DNA from: Geobacter sp. UBA6151
Lineage (GTDB): Bacteria; Desulfobacterota; Desulfuromonadia; Geobacterales; Pseudopelobacteraceae
DNA length: 64,000 bases
Direction of reading: 5' to 3'
NCBI GenBank assembly: GCA_002423105.1
Contig: DIUT01000042.1
Location: 1-64,000 of the forward strand
Shown here: in pieces, positions 51,140 through 60,509 of the stretch
Numbering within the stretch: the stretch's first letter is position 1
How the letters are laid out: each line of letters begins with the position of its first letter
Notes under the pieces: model-generated
Seen by the model: only the letters and a program-made list of their open reading frames with translations
Told to the model about the DNA's origin: nothing
The model's database searches: none
Made by a program: the position numbers and the translations under genes

Positions 51140-51655
51140 CTATTTCATCAAGCCTTCAAGAAACGAGACAACCTCAGGGCTGCTCCAGTCCAGACCACCG
51201 ATCACCCGTTTGGCCACAATGCCGTTCTTGTCAATGACAAAGGTTTCCGGAACACCGGTAATACCGTAGCTGCGTGCCGCCTGACCGCTTGGGTCAACAT
51301 ATGCGGGCAGAGAGAAGCCTGAGTTTTTGAAAAAATCCTCCACGGCCTTTTTACCCCCCTCATCAACGGAAACGCAGACCATCTTGAACGGCTTGCCGAC
51401 CATGAAGCTGTTCAGTTTCATCATGGAGGGGATCTCTTCTCGACAGGGAGGACACCAGGTTGCCCAGAAATTCAAAAGCACCACGTTTCCCTTCAAGGAA
51501 GCAAGCGTAAGCTGCTGATTATCCATAGATATGACACTGATTGCCGGAGCGGCAGATTTTTCTTTTACACCAACCCCGGTGGCCGCAGATTTCTCTTTCG
51601 AACATCCGGCAACAGCGATACAGAGACAACAACACAGAACCAGCAATCGCTTCAT
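51140..51655 (-). CDS. TlpA/ResA-like thioredoxin lipoprotein
   Basis: 171 aa. Lipoprotein signal MKRLLVLCCCLCIAVAGC, a short linker and a thioredoxin domain (about 35-170) with the WATWCPPCREE active site, the cis-Pro region GVPETFVIDKNG and LNFWATWC. It reduces oxidised haem-binding Cys before cytochrome c assembly; electrons come from CcdA, whose gene follows by 24 bp. GGAG precedes the ATG at 51655; the frame opens 8 codons earlier. Confidence 0.92.
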   Translation of the reverse strand: MKRLLVLCCCLCIAVAGCSKEKSAATGVGVKEKSAAPAISVISMDNQQLTLASLKGNVVLLNFWATWCPPCREEIPSMMKLNSFMVGKPFKMVCVSVDEGGKKAVEDFFKNSGFSLPAYVDPSGQAARSYGITGVPETFVIDKNGIVAKRVIGGLDWSSPEVVSFLEGLMK

Positions 51656-51711
51656 GCTACTCCTCCTGAAACTTGACAATGGGGTAATTCGCCGAAAACG
51701 ACGCCAGGTTA

Positions 51712-52680
51712 CTAACGGTTGCGGGTAACCACATAGTCCGCCAGTTCAAGCAGTGCATTCTTGCAGACGCTCTCGGGAAAGATCGCGAGATGGGATACGC
51801 AGGCATCAACGGACTGCCGCGCTTTGGCTACGGTATATTCGATGCCGCCGTACCGGTCAACCAGTTGGGAAACCTGGCTGAAATCATCAAAGGAAAGCTC
51901 ATCACCGCTGACTATCCCGGCAATCAGTTCACGCTCCTGCGCAGTACAGCCGCGCAACGTATGGATCAACGGCAAGGTTATCTTTCCTTCTTCCAGGTCA
52001 TGGCCGATACTTTTGCCAAATTCCTCCTGGGTGGCAGTATAATCAAGTATATCGTCCATCAACTGAAAAGCGATACCCAGTTCCATGCCGAAGTCAGCCA
52101 GTGCCTTTTCCTGATCCTGCGGTGCGTTCCCCAATATGGCGCCACATTGACAGGCCGCTGACAACAGCACTGCGGTTTTTGCCCGCACCACTTCAATATA
52201 GCGTTCTTCCGTCAGGTCGATGTCGCCGGTGCCGAGCAGTTGCATGACCTCACCTTCGGCAATAACGGTGGTGGCCCGGGACATGACCCGCAGCACATCA
52301 AGACTTCCGGCAGCAACCATAAGGGAAAAGGATTTTGAAAACAGGAAATCACCGATAAGAACCGACGCTTCATTGCCCCAGAGGGTGTTGGCGGAAGCAA
52401 GCCCGCGACGCAGGCACGCGCTGTCCACCACATCATCATGGAGCAGGGTTGCGGTATGGATGAATTCAACCACACTGGCCAACGGAATAGCTTGGGGACC
52501 TGTGTAGTTGCAAAGTCGCGTCGCAAGAAGCAGCATGGCAGGACGAATTCTTTTACCACCGCTGGCGAGGACATATTCCCCCACTTTGCGGATCAATGGA
52601 ACATCAGATTCCAGATCTTTTCTGAACTGTTCTTCGACCTGCCTGAGGTCTTCTCCAATGAGTTCCAATGCTGCCTGCAT
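51712..52680 (-). CDS. Long-chain polyprenyl diphosphate synthase
   Basis: 322 aa trans-prenyltransferase. Both Asp-rich motifs are present: LLHDDVVDSACLRRG (first, DDxxD) and LMDDILDYTA (second), with GGKRIRPAML upstream and GDFLFSKSFSLM. It makes the side chain of menaquinone or ubiquinone (octaprenyl or heptaprenyl diphosphate synthase type, ispB/hepT-like). Chain length cannot be read with certainty. First gene of the run with the TlpA-like, ccdA, VOC and lgt genes. Confidence 0.93.
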   Translation of the reverse strand: MQAALELIGEDLRQVEEQFRKDLESDVPLIRKVGEYVLASGGKRIRPAMLLLATRLCNYTGPQAIPLASVVEFIHTATLLHDDVVDSACLRRGLASANTLWGNEASVLIGDFLFSKSFSLMVAAGSLDVLRVMSRATTVIAEGEVMQLLGTGDIDLTEERYIEVVRAKTAVLLSAACQCGAILGNAPQDQEKALADFGMELGIAFQLMDDILDYTATQEEFGKSIGHDLEEGKITLPLIHTLRGCTAQERELIAGIVSGDELSFDDFSQVSQLVDRYGGIEYTVAKARQSVDACVSHLAIFPESVCKNALLELADYVVTRNR

Positions 52681-52815
52681 TTTTTCCCCGTCCGTTACAA
52701 AATTTTACGAATACTACTGAACCGGTAACAGTCTTGTCAAAGCATTTCTCCCGCCAACAGGGTTCTGATGCGTTACAGACCAAAGCATACCCCCCTTTTA
52801 TGCAGGGCAGTGCCA

Positions 52816-53151
52816 TCAGTCCTCAACCTCAATTTCCCGCACCCGCATCTCTTCACCGGCAACGATCAGAACGGCATGGCTTCCGCACGCGCAACACGAA
52901 TCATAACGTTGCTCCATCAACTGCTCACTCCCACACGAAGCACAGCACCCCCGCCCGACTATACGCTCAATCACAAGACTCGCATCTTCGAGCAATGTTC
53001 CGGAACTGCATGCAGAAAAACAGAACTCCACCGCTTCGGGAACCACACTGCCGAGCAGACCGATCTCAACAGTCACCGAAGTAACCCGTTTGCCCTGCGC
53101 ATGCTGTAAACAGATGGTTACAATACCTTGTGTCAGCGACAGTTCATGCAT
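52816..53151 (-). CDS. hypA: Hydrogenase nickel incorporation protein HypA
   Basis: 111 aa. It begins MHELSLTQ (Met-His-Glu, nickel binding), and the zinc-binding Cys pairs CASC and CCAC lie at about residues 70-95. HypA delivers nickel to the large subunit of [NiFe]-hydrogenases or to urease. The start is 53151, where MHE would be the mature N-terminus; a GTG two codons upstream is also in frame. No other hyp or hydrogenase genes are in the window. Confidence 0.95.
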   Translation of the reverse strand: MHELSLTQGIVTICLQHAQGKRVTSVTVEIGLLGSVVPEAVEFCFSACSSGTLLEDASLVIERIVGRGCCASCGSEQLMEQRYDSCCACGSHAVLIVAGEEMRVREIEVED

Positions 53152-53185
53152 GCTCACGACCGCCTTTCCAGTACTTCAAAGAATA

Positions 53186-53221
53186 AAAAAAGCCTGCCGG
53201 GTTTCCCCGGCAGGCTTTTTT
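53186..53221 (-). terminator. Rho-independent terminator
   Basis: A-run, AGCCTGCCGGG, TTTC loop, CCCGGCAGGCT and a T-run: perfect 11-bp stem flanked by A and T tracts, so active in both directions. It ends the Ala/Pro-rich lipoprotein transcript (gene at 53239-53448) and lies 35 bp upstream of hypA. Confidence 0.92.
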
Positions 53222-53238
53222 GCGCCGAAACAGCTGGA

Positions 53239-53448
53239 TTACTTCTTCTCAGCAGGCTTAGCAGCATCAGCAGGTGCAGCGTCAGCAGGCTTGGCAGCTT
53301 CGGGAGCCTTTGCAGCAGACATAGGAGCCTGAACTGCGGGAGCCGGAGCAGGAGGAGCAGCGGGCTTGGCTTCTTCAGCTTTTTTACAGCCAGCAGCAAC
53401 GCCGAGAGCCATAGCAAGTACCAGAGACAGGGAGAGCAGCTTCTTCAT
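53239..53448 (-). CDS. Small Ala/Pro/Lys-rich lipoprotein
   Basis: 69 aa. Signal peptide MKKLLSLSLVLAMALGVAAGC with lipobox GVAAGC, then a low-complexity tail of Ala, Pro, Lys and Asp (KKAEEAKPAAPPAPAPAVQ, then AKPADAAPADAAKPAEKK). GAGGTG lies 8 bases before the ATG. Abundant small lipoproteins of this kind occur in Geobacter-type bacteria, but no function is known. A strong terminator follows directly. Confidence 0.78.
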   Translation of the reverse strand: MKKLLSLSLVLAMALGVAAGCKKAEEAKPAAPPAPAPAVQAPMSAAKAPEAAKPADAAPADAAKPAEKK

Positions 53449-53562
53449 GGTGTTCACCTCTTACATTTTTTTGATTTATCCCTGTTCCCACAGGGCTTTC
53501 ATTAACAAACAGGAAATATACGCTGTATACAAACAAAGTCAACTTTTTTTTAGTGTTGTTTT

Positions 53563-53898
53563 TTAATGGTGGAACCGCCCTTTACGTTCCTTGTGTGCCG
53601 GAGTCGGCGCATTATGACAATCAAAGCAACGCTGCTCCTCAGTTTTGCGCAGATCCAGGGCCGATGACGGCTGAGTAGGCCTGATCGGCGCATTGTACTG
53701 CGGGGTCTGAAAAGCAAGCTGTCCACGCTCATCAGCTACGTTTGCCGCCCTGTAGGCCACACTCCAGTTGGCCGTCAGTTCGGCCGTGTGACACTGGTCG
53801 CAACCGCCTGGAGGAGGAATACTTTTCCAGGCAGTAAACATGCTACATCCCGGCAAAGCCAATAACAGCAGTAGAATGGGGGTTATAAACTGTTTCAT
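53563..53898 (-). CDS. Small di-haem c-type cytochrome lipoprotein
   Basis: 111 aa. Lipobox LALPGC near residue 18, then two haem motifs, CDQCH (about 33-37) and CFDCH (about 90-94), separated by a Pro/Gln-rich linker. The tail is His- and Lys-rich (HKERKGRFHH). It looks like a minimal periplasmic electron-transfer protein; multihaem proteins with little else are common in metal-reducing bacteria. GGAG is upstream of the ATG. Confidence 0.82.
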   Translation of the reverse strand: MKQFITPILLLLLALPGCSMFTAWKSIPPPGGCDQCHTAELTANWSVAYRAANVADERGQLAFQTPQYNAPIRPTQPSSALDLRKTEEQRCFDCHNAPTPAHKERKGRFHH

Positions 53899-53967
53899 GG
53901 AAAGCCTCCAATTTTGAGTAAGTACAGTAGCACAGCGCTATCAGGCGAACAAGGAGCATTTCATAGA

Positions 53968-54741
53968 TCACCGGCATGGATATGTTTCAAGCTTTGGAAT
54001 CACCCGCAACGCCGTCTTGCCGGTCTCCAGAACAACCTCACCAACTGCTTTTTCCCTGATCCCGGCCAATTCCCCGGCAATCCCGGGCAGCATCTCCGGT
54101 CTGTTACGTGCGGACCGCTCAGCATGCGGTCCCGCATCCGGCGCATCTGTTTCCATTACCAGCCAGGACAACGGCAGTTCCCTGGCCAGCCGTAGCGGCC
54201 GCACAGCATTCCGGCGCATGAGCGTCTCGCCGAGAGAAATGGCAAAGCCCAATTTTATGAATTCCCGCGCCGATTCTACAGAACCTGAATATGCATGCAT
54301 GAGTCCCCCCACCTGCCCTGCCTGTTCATCATGCAGTATTTCCAGAGTTCGTCCGATCATGTCACGGCAATGGATCAGCAAGGGAAGCTGACAGGACACG
54401 GCAATCCTGATCTGACGGCGAAACAGATCTTCCTGCAACGGCAGGTTGCCACAGTGCCGGTCAAGCCCCGTTTCCCCGATGGCAACTCCTTGCAGCGCCA
54501 GCTGTTCCAGCACGATCAGATGGCGATCCGACCCTTCCGCAGCATGACGGGGATGAATACCAAACGCGGGACAAAGCCCTTCAAATTGTTCACACAACCG
54601 GGCAATCAACTCCCAGGCGCCGGGATGAACGCCGGGCACAATCCAGCGCCTGACCCCGGCAGTGGATGCTGCTGTCAGATACTGTTCAAGGTGATCCACA
54701 AGAGGAGGAAAATCGAGATGGCAATGGGTGTCAATCAGCAT
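53968..54741 (-). CDS. tatD: TatD family hydrolase
   Basis: 257 aa, a TIM-barrel metal-dependent nuclease. It begins MLIDTHCHLDFP with the HxH metal ligands and continues with FGIHPRH, GETGLDRH, PLLIHCRD, GGLMHAYSGS and the final Asp in WLVMETDAPDA. TatD enzymes have DNase or exonuclease activity linked to DNA repair or apoptosis-like degradation. The gene lies 6 bp after the cardiolipin synthase gene. Confidence 0.9.
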   Translation of the reverse strand: MLIDTHCHLDFPPLVDHLEQYLTAASTAGVRRWIVPGVHPGAWELIARLCEQFEGLCPAFGIHPRHAAEGSDRHLIVLEQLALQGVAIGETGLDRHCGNLPLQEDLFRRQIRIAVSCQLPLLIHCRDMIGRTLEILHDEQAGQVGGLMHAYSGSVESAREFIKLGFAISLGETLMRRNAVRPLRLARELPLSWLVMETDAPDAGPHAERSARNRPEMLPGIAGELAGIREKAVGEVVLETGKTALRVIPKLETYPCR

Positions 54742-54747
54742 GGCCGT

Positions 54748-55950
54748 CTATAGAAACCAGCCGAAGGGCTGCAACAGTCGCTCCAAAAGACGCACCATGG
54801 TTCCGCGCTGCCCGTGGATATCGGCAGTAATTCTACGGGAGCGGATCAGGTCAGCGCCAAACAGCGCTCTGATCTGAGCACCAAATAACCGGCAATGGAC
54901 AACGGCATTTATCTCGAAATTGCGATGAAAGCTGCGCTGATCAAGATTTGCAGAACCGATAACGGTCCGTGAACCATCAACCAACATCAGCTTGGCATGC
55001 AACAACTCCTGCTCCAGCTCATAAATTTCAATACCGGCATCAAGCAACTGCCGGTAGACACTGCGACTTAACAGCCTGACAACCGGCACATCACTACGGG
55101 CCGGAAGTAGCAGCCGGATTATCACCCCGCGCCGTGCGGCTCGCAGCAGGGAACGCAGAATCAGCGGACCGGGAATAAAGTAAGGGTTTGCAATCAGCAA
55201 TTCCGTTCCCGCCAGAGCCAAGGCGCCCCGAAATACCGTACGAATCGTTGATCTGAGTTGATGCGGCCCGCCGCTGACCAGCGATATCCTGCTTTCTTCG
55301 ATCTGACAGGCGGCTCCGGCAAAATGTGCTTCCAGGGGGCCGGGCAGTTCCGGAGCACTTCCCTCTTCCATCTTCCAGATATCCTGAAACAGTTCAGCCA
55401 GATGTGAGGTTGCTGAACCGGTAAGACTGAATCCCACATCTCGAAAACGAAGGTGTTCCTTCCCCAGACCGGCATACTCATCGGCGATGTTCAGCCCCCC
55501 CAGAAAAGCCAGGGAACCGTCAATAACCGTCAGCTTGCGATGGTCTCTACGATCAAACCACCTGATGCCACGCCGGAAGGAGGGAGGATTAAAGGCCAGA
55601 CAACGCACCCCTTGCCGACGTAACTCCCTGAAATAAGTTTCAGGTGTGTCGATGCAGCCGATATAATCGTACATCAGAAAGACCTGCACCCCGCGCCTGC
55701 ACGCGGCGGTCAGCTCTTCGGCCAGGCGGTTGCCGGTCTGGTCGGCACGGATGATGTAATACTCGATGCATATGTATGACTGCGCCGTTGCAAGCGCTGA
55801 AAAAAATGCCTCAAAAAACTGCGGCCCCGTTGGATAAAGCTTTACCTCCTCCACCGGCACCGTACGGGAAAGTACAACCCTGCCCCAACGGCGCAGCAGC
55901 CGATGGGCGCGTGTGCTCCGCACTGCACCGCTCCCGGTTTCGGGCTTCAT
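54748..55950 (-). CDS. Cardiolipin synthase (PLD superfamily, ClsB-like)
   Basis: 400 aa, no signal peptide. Two PLD domains with HKD motifs DHRKLTVIDG (about 135-145) followed by FLGGLN, and LHAKLMLVDG (about 320-330) followed by VIGSANLD. The length and N-terminus fit ClsB-type enzymes that act on the cytoplasmic side of the membrane. It overlaps the mtgA stop by 4 bases. A second PLD protein of the window, at 15987-17378, is a lipoprotein. Confidence 0.9.
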   Translation of the reverse strand: MKPETGSGAVRSTRAHRLLRRWGRVVLSRTVPVEEVKLYPTGPQFFEAFFSALATAQSYICIEYYIIRADQTGNRLAEELTAACRRGVQVFLMYDYIGCIDTPETYFRELRRQGVRCLAFNPPSFRRGIRWFDRRDHRKLTVIDGSLAFLGGLNIADEYAGLGKEHLRFRDVGFSLTGSATSHLAELFQDIWKMEEGSAPELPGPLEAHFAGAACQIEESRISLVSGGPHQLRSTIRTVFRGALALAGTELLIANPYFIPGPLILRSLLRAARRGVIIRLLLPARSDVPVVRLLSRSVYRQLLDAGIEIYELEQELLHAKLMLVDGSRTVIGSANLDQRSFHRNFEINAVVHCRLFGAQIRALFGADLIRSRRITADIHGQRGTMVRLLERLLQPFGWFL

Positions 55951-56870
55951 TGGGTTTTACCGTTCTCCGTCGCTGGCTCAGGCGGCAACGGCGCTTCCTG
56001 AACCGGCGCAGCCGGTTCCACAGCTTCATCAGGGACGGCAGGAGTTATCAGAGCTGCAGGCGCTTGCTCACTGGAGATCTGCGGCAAAACCGCTTCCTGC
56101 TGCAAGGCAGTGTCCACCTTGCGCTGCATACCCCTGATATTCGGCTCAGTGGCCAGGGCAGCCTGCAGTTCTTCCGGGGAAATGACCCCTTTACTACGCA
56201 ACTGGCGCAGAATCATGTCGGAACGTCTGAGCACCTTACCCAGGTTACGATACGGATTGTAGGCAATTCTTGGGCCCGGCAACATGGCAGCCAGGAAGGC
56301 GCACTCACGCGGGGTCAGAGCCTCCGGCGGTTTATCGAAGTAATAGCGTGAACCGTTACCGATCCCGTGGATCATGGGACCAAGCTCCACAACATTCAGA
56401 TACAGTTCGAGAATCCGCCCTTTGGTCAACTCCTGCTCCATCCGCCAGGCAAGATAAACCTCTTTCAGCTTGCGGGTGATGGTCTTTTCCCGTGAAAGAA
56501 ACAGGTTTTTGGCTGTTTGCTGGGTGATGGTGGAGGCGCCGCGGGACAGGCTTTTCTTTTCCAGATCGTGCTTGATCGCCTGCCGGATAGCTTTGACATC
56601 GATCCCTTCATGTTTATAGAAATTAGCATCCTCGGCCAGGATCACGGCCCACTTCATCTCTGCCGGTATGCGGGACGACGGTGTCCAGTAGCGGTTCTTG
56701 GGTCCCACCACAAAAGACTGCTGCTTTCCCTTCCAGTCCCGGACCGTGATCGTCATGTTCAGCTTCCTGTCCGTCAGCGTAACAACCGACGGTAACAGTA
56801 CCAGCGAAACAATAAGGTAGGCGGCATAAATACCGGCCAAAAGGGCCATGGTAATCAGAATTTTCTTCAC
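55947..56870 (-). CDS. mtgA: Monofunctional biosynthetic peptidoglycan transglycosylase
   Basis: 307 aa. One N-terminal membrane helix, then a GT51 domain (about 65-240): AVILAEDANFYKHEGID with the catalytic Glu, RGASTITQQTAKNLFLS, RKLKEVYLAWRME and ALTPRECAFLAAMLPGP. It polymerises lipid II into glycan chains. The C-terminal 60 residues are a low-complexity Pro/Ala/Glu tail (AALITPAVPDEAVEPAAPVQE) not present in most MtgA. It overlaps the cardiolipin synthase gene by 4 bases, coupling wall and membrane synthesis. Confidence 0.9.
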   Translation of the reverse strand: MKKILITMALLAGIYAAYLIVSLVLLPSVVTLTDRKLNMTITVRDWKGKQQSFVVGPKNRYWTPSSRIPAEMKWAVILAEDANFYKHEGIDVKAIRQAIKHDLEKKSLSRGASTITQQTAKNLFLSREKTITRKLKEVYLAWRMEQELTKGRILELYLNVVELGPMIHGIGNGSRYYFDKPPEALTPRECAFLAAMLPGPRIAYNPYRNLGKVLRRSDMILRQLRSKGVISPEELQAALATEPNIRGMQRKVDTALQQEAVLPQISSEQAPAALITPAVPDEAVEPAAPVQEAPLPPEPATENGKTQ

Positions 56871-56916
56871 AATCTCCTCCAGCGCCCTTTGTAGCAGATT
56901 ACGAAAAAAAGCAAAA

Positions 56917-56937
56917 GGGGGGCTGATATCGCCCCCC
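56917..56937 (-). terminator. Rho-independent terminator of the kinase-like gene
   Basis: GGGGGGC (56917-56923) pairs with GCCCCCC (56931-56937) across a 7-base loop. On the minus strand the hairpin is followed by TTTTGCTTTTTTT. It ends the transcript of the gene at 57037-57732, upstream of mtgA. Confidence 0.8.
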
Positions 56938-57036
56938 TCTCAAGTCGTCCGCTCTCCAGTCTGCCAATGTTTACTACCTATCCCCTGTCCGGCTATCTTC
57001 CTGCACAACAAGCGGCTGGTGCTTTTCACGCCTCCT

Positions 57037-57732
57037 CTATGGCTTCAGGACATAATCGGTTATGGTGTCAGCGATCTTGACCGCACTATTTTTGTCGTTA
57101 TTAAACACCAGATTGTAGACTGAAAGATCATAGGGGTCGCGATCCAGAAAATCCCTGATGAATTTGTCCCGTTCTTTCTGACGGCGACCAATGATCGTCT
57201 CTGCTTCACTGACATCCACGGATAACCGCTTGGCAATTGATTTTTGTTTGAAGGCCGCTGAAGCATACATTCTGAAGTGAAAACAGTTTTTCATGTTTCT
57301 GGTCACAATGGGAGAACCCCGCCCCATGATGATCACATTCCCTTGCTCCGCCAGGGCTATGATCTGCCGTGTGAGCAAGCGGTAGTAATCCTTTTCGCTT
57401 TTCCAGCGGGATGAGAAGGTTGACATGAACTCATCCAGAAAGCGGTTTTTATCCCCGAGATTGTGTAGTACCTGTTCGGAAAGATTATGGTTTTTTGCCA
57501 CTTCATCAAGCAGGGCCTTGTCCATCAATGCCCAGCTTTCACCACTTCGCTTCTCCATTTGCTGCCGCAACAACTCCGCCACCGGATACGCCTCACAGCC
57601 AAACTCCCGTGACAGAGTGATGGCGGGCTTCAGTTGGGGCTCGTCTCTGGTAACAGCTTCCTGCCTTCTGGAAACTTCAATCAAGCTTCCAAGCCGGTTG
57701 TCGATGGATGGTATCAGCTTTGCTTCAGACAT
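57037..57732 (-). CDS. Cytidylate kinase-like family protein
   Basis: 231 aa. Motifs of the cytidylate-kinase-like family (PF13189): ITLSREFGCEAYPVAELLRQQME near residue 40 (a P-loop-like Ser-Arg-x-Phe-Gly start), NVIIMGRGSPIVTRNMKNCFHFRMYA, and a basic RRQKERDKFIRDFLDRDPYDLSVYNLVFNND region. These proteins resemble Cmk but lack the classical P-loop; their substrate is unclear. AGGAGG precedes the ATG at 57732. It is monocistronic between two unrelated units. Confidence 0.82.
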   Translation of the reverse strand: MSEAKLIPSIDNRLGSLIEVSRRQEAVTRDEPQLKPAITLSREFGCEAYPVAELLRQQMEKRSGESWALMDKALLDEVAKNHNLSEQVLHNLGDKNRFLDEFMSTFSSRWKSEKDYYRLLTRQIIALAEQGNVIIMGRGSPIVTRNMKNCFHFRMYASAAFKQKSIAKRLSVDVSEAETIIGRRQKERDKFIRDFLDRDPYDLSVYNLVFNNDKNSAVKIADTITDYVLKP

Positions 57733-57932
57733 AATAGTCACCTCCTGAGGATCCACGGCTAACGACCGCTTCATAGCCAGACATGGGATTAGTTTATCAT
57801 GTTTTTACACCGCCGCAACCGGTCTGCGGACTAATTATCACGCTTGCAATGGGCTCTGATCAGTAATATAAACGGTGTTATATTATTCAGCAAAATGCAC
57901 TAGTTTGTCCGTGCCGGTCCGGGAGACACCCC

Positions 57933-60062
57933 ATGGAACACCTGCATACCTCTTCCTACATGGAGCATGGTGTTTGCTTCAACTGGGAACCTGCCCTGGT
58001 CTGGCTGCATGTGGGCGCCGACATCATTACCGGTCTTTCCTATTATTCCATACCGCTGGCAATGTTTTACTTTATATGGAAACGGCGTGACCTCCCCTTC
58101 CGAACACTGTTTTTGTTGTTTGCCACCTTTATCCTTTCCTGTGGCACCACCCATCTGTTTGCCGCCTATACGGTGTTCGTACCGGCCTACTGGCCGGAAG
58201 GCGCACTCAAGGCGTTTACCGCCGCCATCTCTGCCACGACGGTCATATTGTTGATTCCCCGCCTGCCCCAAGCCCTTAAATACCCCAGTTTGCAGGCCAG
58301 TCTTGATGAGATCAAAGGACTGAACCAGGAACTGAACACCAAAAATGCCGAGTTGCAGATAGCCAACTACTCACTGGAAAAACTGTTGGACCCTATCTAC
58401 TGGGTTGCGGAAGATGCGCGAATCTGGCGGGTCAACGAGGCAGCCTGCACCTCCCTCGGCTATACCCGTGAAGAGCTGCTGACCATGTCCATCCCCGATA
58501 TTGACCCGCATTTTCCCGCAGAGATGTATGCAAAGCATTGGATTGAACTGAAGGAAGCCGGTTCCATCAGGCTTGAAACCCAGTTTAAAACCAGAGACGG
58601 ACAGTTGATTGACGTGGAGGTGGTTGCCAATTTCATCAGCTTTGAAGGGCGGGAATTCAATTGTGCCACGGTACGGGATATCTCGGACCGCAAACAATTG
58701 GAAACGATCCTTGCTCACCGCATCAGCTCTCTTACCAGCCCCTTGGAAGATCTGCATGATGTACAGTTCGAGGACCTCTTTGATATCAATGAAATACAAA
58801 AAATTCAGGATGCCTTTGCCGCTGCCACCGGTGTCGCCTCCATCATCACCACAACTGATGGCCGTCCGTTAACCAAGCCCAGCAACTTCTCCCACCTCTG
58901 CCAGAATATAATCCGTAACACCTCAAAAGGATTTGAGAACTGTTGTCAATCCGATGCACAAATCGGCAGGTTAAACCCCGACGGTCCCACCGTGCAGTGC
59001 TGCCTGAGCGGTGGGCTCTGGGATGCCGGAGCCGCTATCACGGTGGAAGACCGTCACCTGGCAAACTGGCTGATCGGCCAGGTGCTGGACGAATCGTGCG
59101 ATACCACGACCATGATGGACTACGCCAGGGAAATCGGCGCTGATGAGGAGGCATACCGACTGGCGCTACAGGATGTCAAGCGGATGTCCATTGATCAGTT
59201 CAGGGAGATCAGCAATGCGCTCTTTTTGATCGCCGGACAGCTTTCCCGCATGGCGATGCAGAACATCATGCAGGCCCGGCATATTAGTGAGCGTAAACGC
59301 ACAGAGCAGGAACGGGAACTGCTGATCAGCCAGTTGCAGGACAAGACCGCCGAGATGGAACGTTTTATCTACACCATTTCCCATGATCTGAAGAGTCCTC
59401 TTATCACCATTGCCGGGTTTGTGGGTTTCCTGGAAAAAGCCTATGACGAACAGGACCGGGAGCGTTTTACCAGCACCATCGCACGCATCAGCCAGGCAGC
59501 CGGGCGGATGAAACAACTGCTGGATGAACTGCTCGAACTGTCACGTATCGGCAGAAAGCTGCATCCTTTTGAAACGGTTGCCCTTCCGGAACTCCTGAAA
59601 GAAGCGCTGGAAATGATTGCCGGGCGGATTGACACAACTCATGCACGCATAGAGATCAAGCCAGACCTGCCGACGGTCACGGTTGACCGACAACGCCTGC
59701 TCCAGGTCCTGGAAAACCTGATTGACAACGCAGTCAAATTCTCCTCCACAACAGGGCAGCCGCAGATCACCATCGGGATGCGCCATGACGGTCCGGAACG
59801 GGTCTTCTATGTGGCAGACAACGGTATCGGCATAGAAGCGCGCTATCGGGAAAAGATTTTCGAGTTGTTTGAAAAGCTGGATGCCCGGGGAGGCGGCACC
59901 GGTGTGGGGCTTGCCATCTGCAGGCGTATCATTGAGGTGCACGGCGGAAGAATCTGGGTTGAATCGGAGGGACTGCATCATGGTGCAACATTCTGTTTCA
60001 CACTGCCTGAAACTACCGGAGGGAGTCATGACGCAAGGAGCAATGACCATCCTGCTGGTTGA
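57933..60062 (+). CDS. Sensor histidine kinase with ethylene-receptor-like membrane domain, PAS and PocR domains
   Basis: 709 aa. Residues 20-120 form three membrane helices that match the ETR1/SynEtr1 ethylene-binding domain; all key positions are present with a constant +5 offset from Arabidopsis ETR1: Asp30 (D25), Tyr37 (Y32), Ile40-Pro41 (I35-P36), Cys70 and His74 (the copper ligands C65 and H69, in SCGTTHL). Then a PAS domain (about 140-260); a PocR domain (about 285-455, LFDINEIQKIQDAFAAATGVASIITTTDGRPLTKPSNFSHLCQNIIR, with C-C-Q and CCLSGG); a coiled coil; HisKA with the phospho-acceptor His in ISHDLKSPL; and HATPase_c (VADNGIGI, GGGTGVGLAI). It overlaps the next response regulator by 35 bp. 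The ligand may be ethylene, copper or another small molecule. Confidence 0.9.
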   Translation: MEHLHTSSYMEHGVCFNWEPALVWLHVGADIITGLSYYSIPLAMFYFIWKRRDLPFRTLFLLFATFILSCGTTHLFAAYTVFVPAYWPEGALKAFTAAISATTVILLIPRLPQALKYPSLQASLDEIKGLNQELNTKNAELQIANYSLEKLLDPIYWVAEDARIWRVNEAACTSLGYTREELLTMSIPDIDPHFPAEMYAKHWIELKEAGSIRLETQFKTRDGQLIDVEVVANFISFEGREFNCATVRDISDRKQLETILAHRISSLTSPLEDLHDVQFEDLFDINEIQKIQDAFAAATGVASIITTTDGRPLTKPSNFSHLCQNIIRNTSKGFENCCQSDAQIGRLNPDGPTVQCCLSGGLWDAGAAITVEDRHLANWLIGQVLDESCDTTTMMDYAREIGADEEAYRLALQDVKRMSIDQFREISNALFLIAGQLSRMAMQNIMQARHISERKRTEQERELLISQLQDKTAEMERFIYTISHDLKSPLITIAGFVGFLEKAYDEQDRERFTSTIARISQAAGRMKQLLDELLELSRIGRKLHPFETVALPELLKEALEMIAGRIDTTHARIEIKPDLPTVTVDRQRLLQVLENLIDNAVKFSSTTGQPQITIGMRHDGPERVFYVADNGIGIEARYREKIFELFEKLDARGGGTGVGLAICRRIIEVHGGRIWVESEGLHHGATFCFTLPETTGGSHDARSNDHPAG

Positions 60063-60468
60063 AGACAATCCTGACCATGCTGAGCTGGCCATTCAGGGCT
60101 TGCGTTCACAGAAACTGGCCAACACCATCTACCATGCCGAAGACGGCGAGGAAGCACTTGACTTTGTGTTCAGACGCGGCAAATTTGCTGATCCTGCTCT
60201 CGCCCCACACCCGGACCTGATTCTGCTGGACCTCCGGCTTCCCCGGATAGACGGTCAGGAAGTGTTGAAGACCCTAAAATCTGATGACAGCACCAAAAAG
60301 ATTCCGGTGGTGGTACTAACCACATCAGAAGCGGAAACCGATGTTTCCGAAGCGTATGAGCACCATGCCAACAGCTATATGGTGAAACCGGTTACCTTTG
60401 AAAAATTTATGGCCTTGGCCGATGCAATCGGCTTCTATTGGCTGGCCTGGAACAAGAAGCCGGAATAA
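60028..60468 (+). CDS. Stand-alone response regulator (Rcp1-like)
   Basis: 146 aa single receiver: ILLVEDNPDHAELA acidic pocket, phospho-acceptor Asp in LILLDLRLPRIDG, Thr in VVLTTSE and Lys in YMVKPVTFEKF. The loop between beta2 and beta3 is extended (DFVFRRGKFADPALAPHPD), typical of Rcp1-type receivers that pair with phytochrome-like kinases. GGAGGG is 4 bases before the ATG; the start lies inside the kinase gene, so the pair is translationally coupled and the kinase is the likely phospho-donor. Confidence 0.92.
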   Translation: MTQGAMTILLVEDNPDHAELAIQGLRSQKLANTIYHAEDGEEALDFVFRRGKFADPALAPHPDLILLDLRLPRIDGQEVLKTLKSDDSTKKIPVVVLTTSEAETDVSEAYEHHANSYMVKPVTFEKFMALADAIGFYWLAWNKKPE

Positions 60469-60509
60469 CCCGAACTACAACAGATTTTGCATATACAGGG
60501 AGAATAACC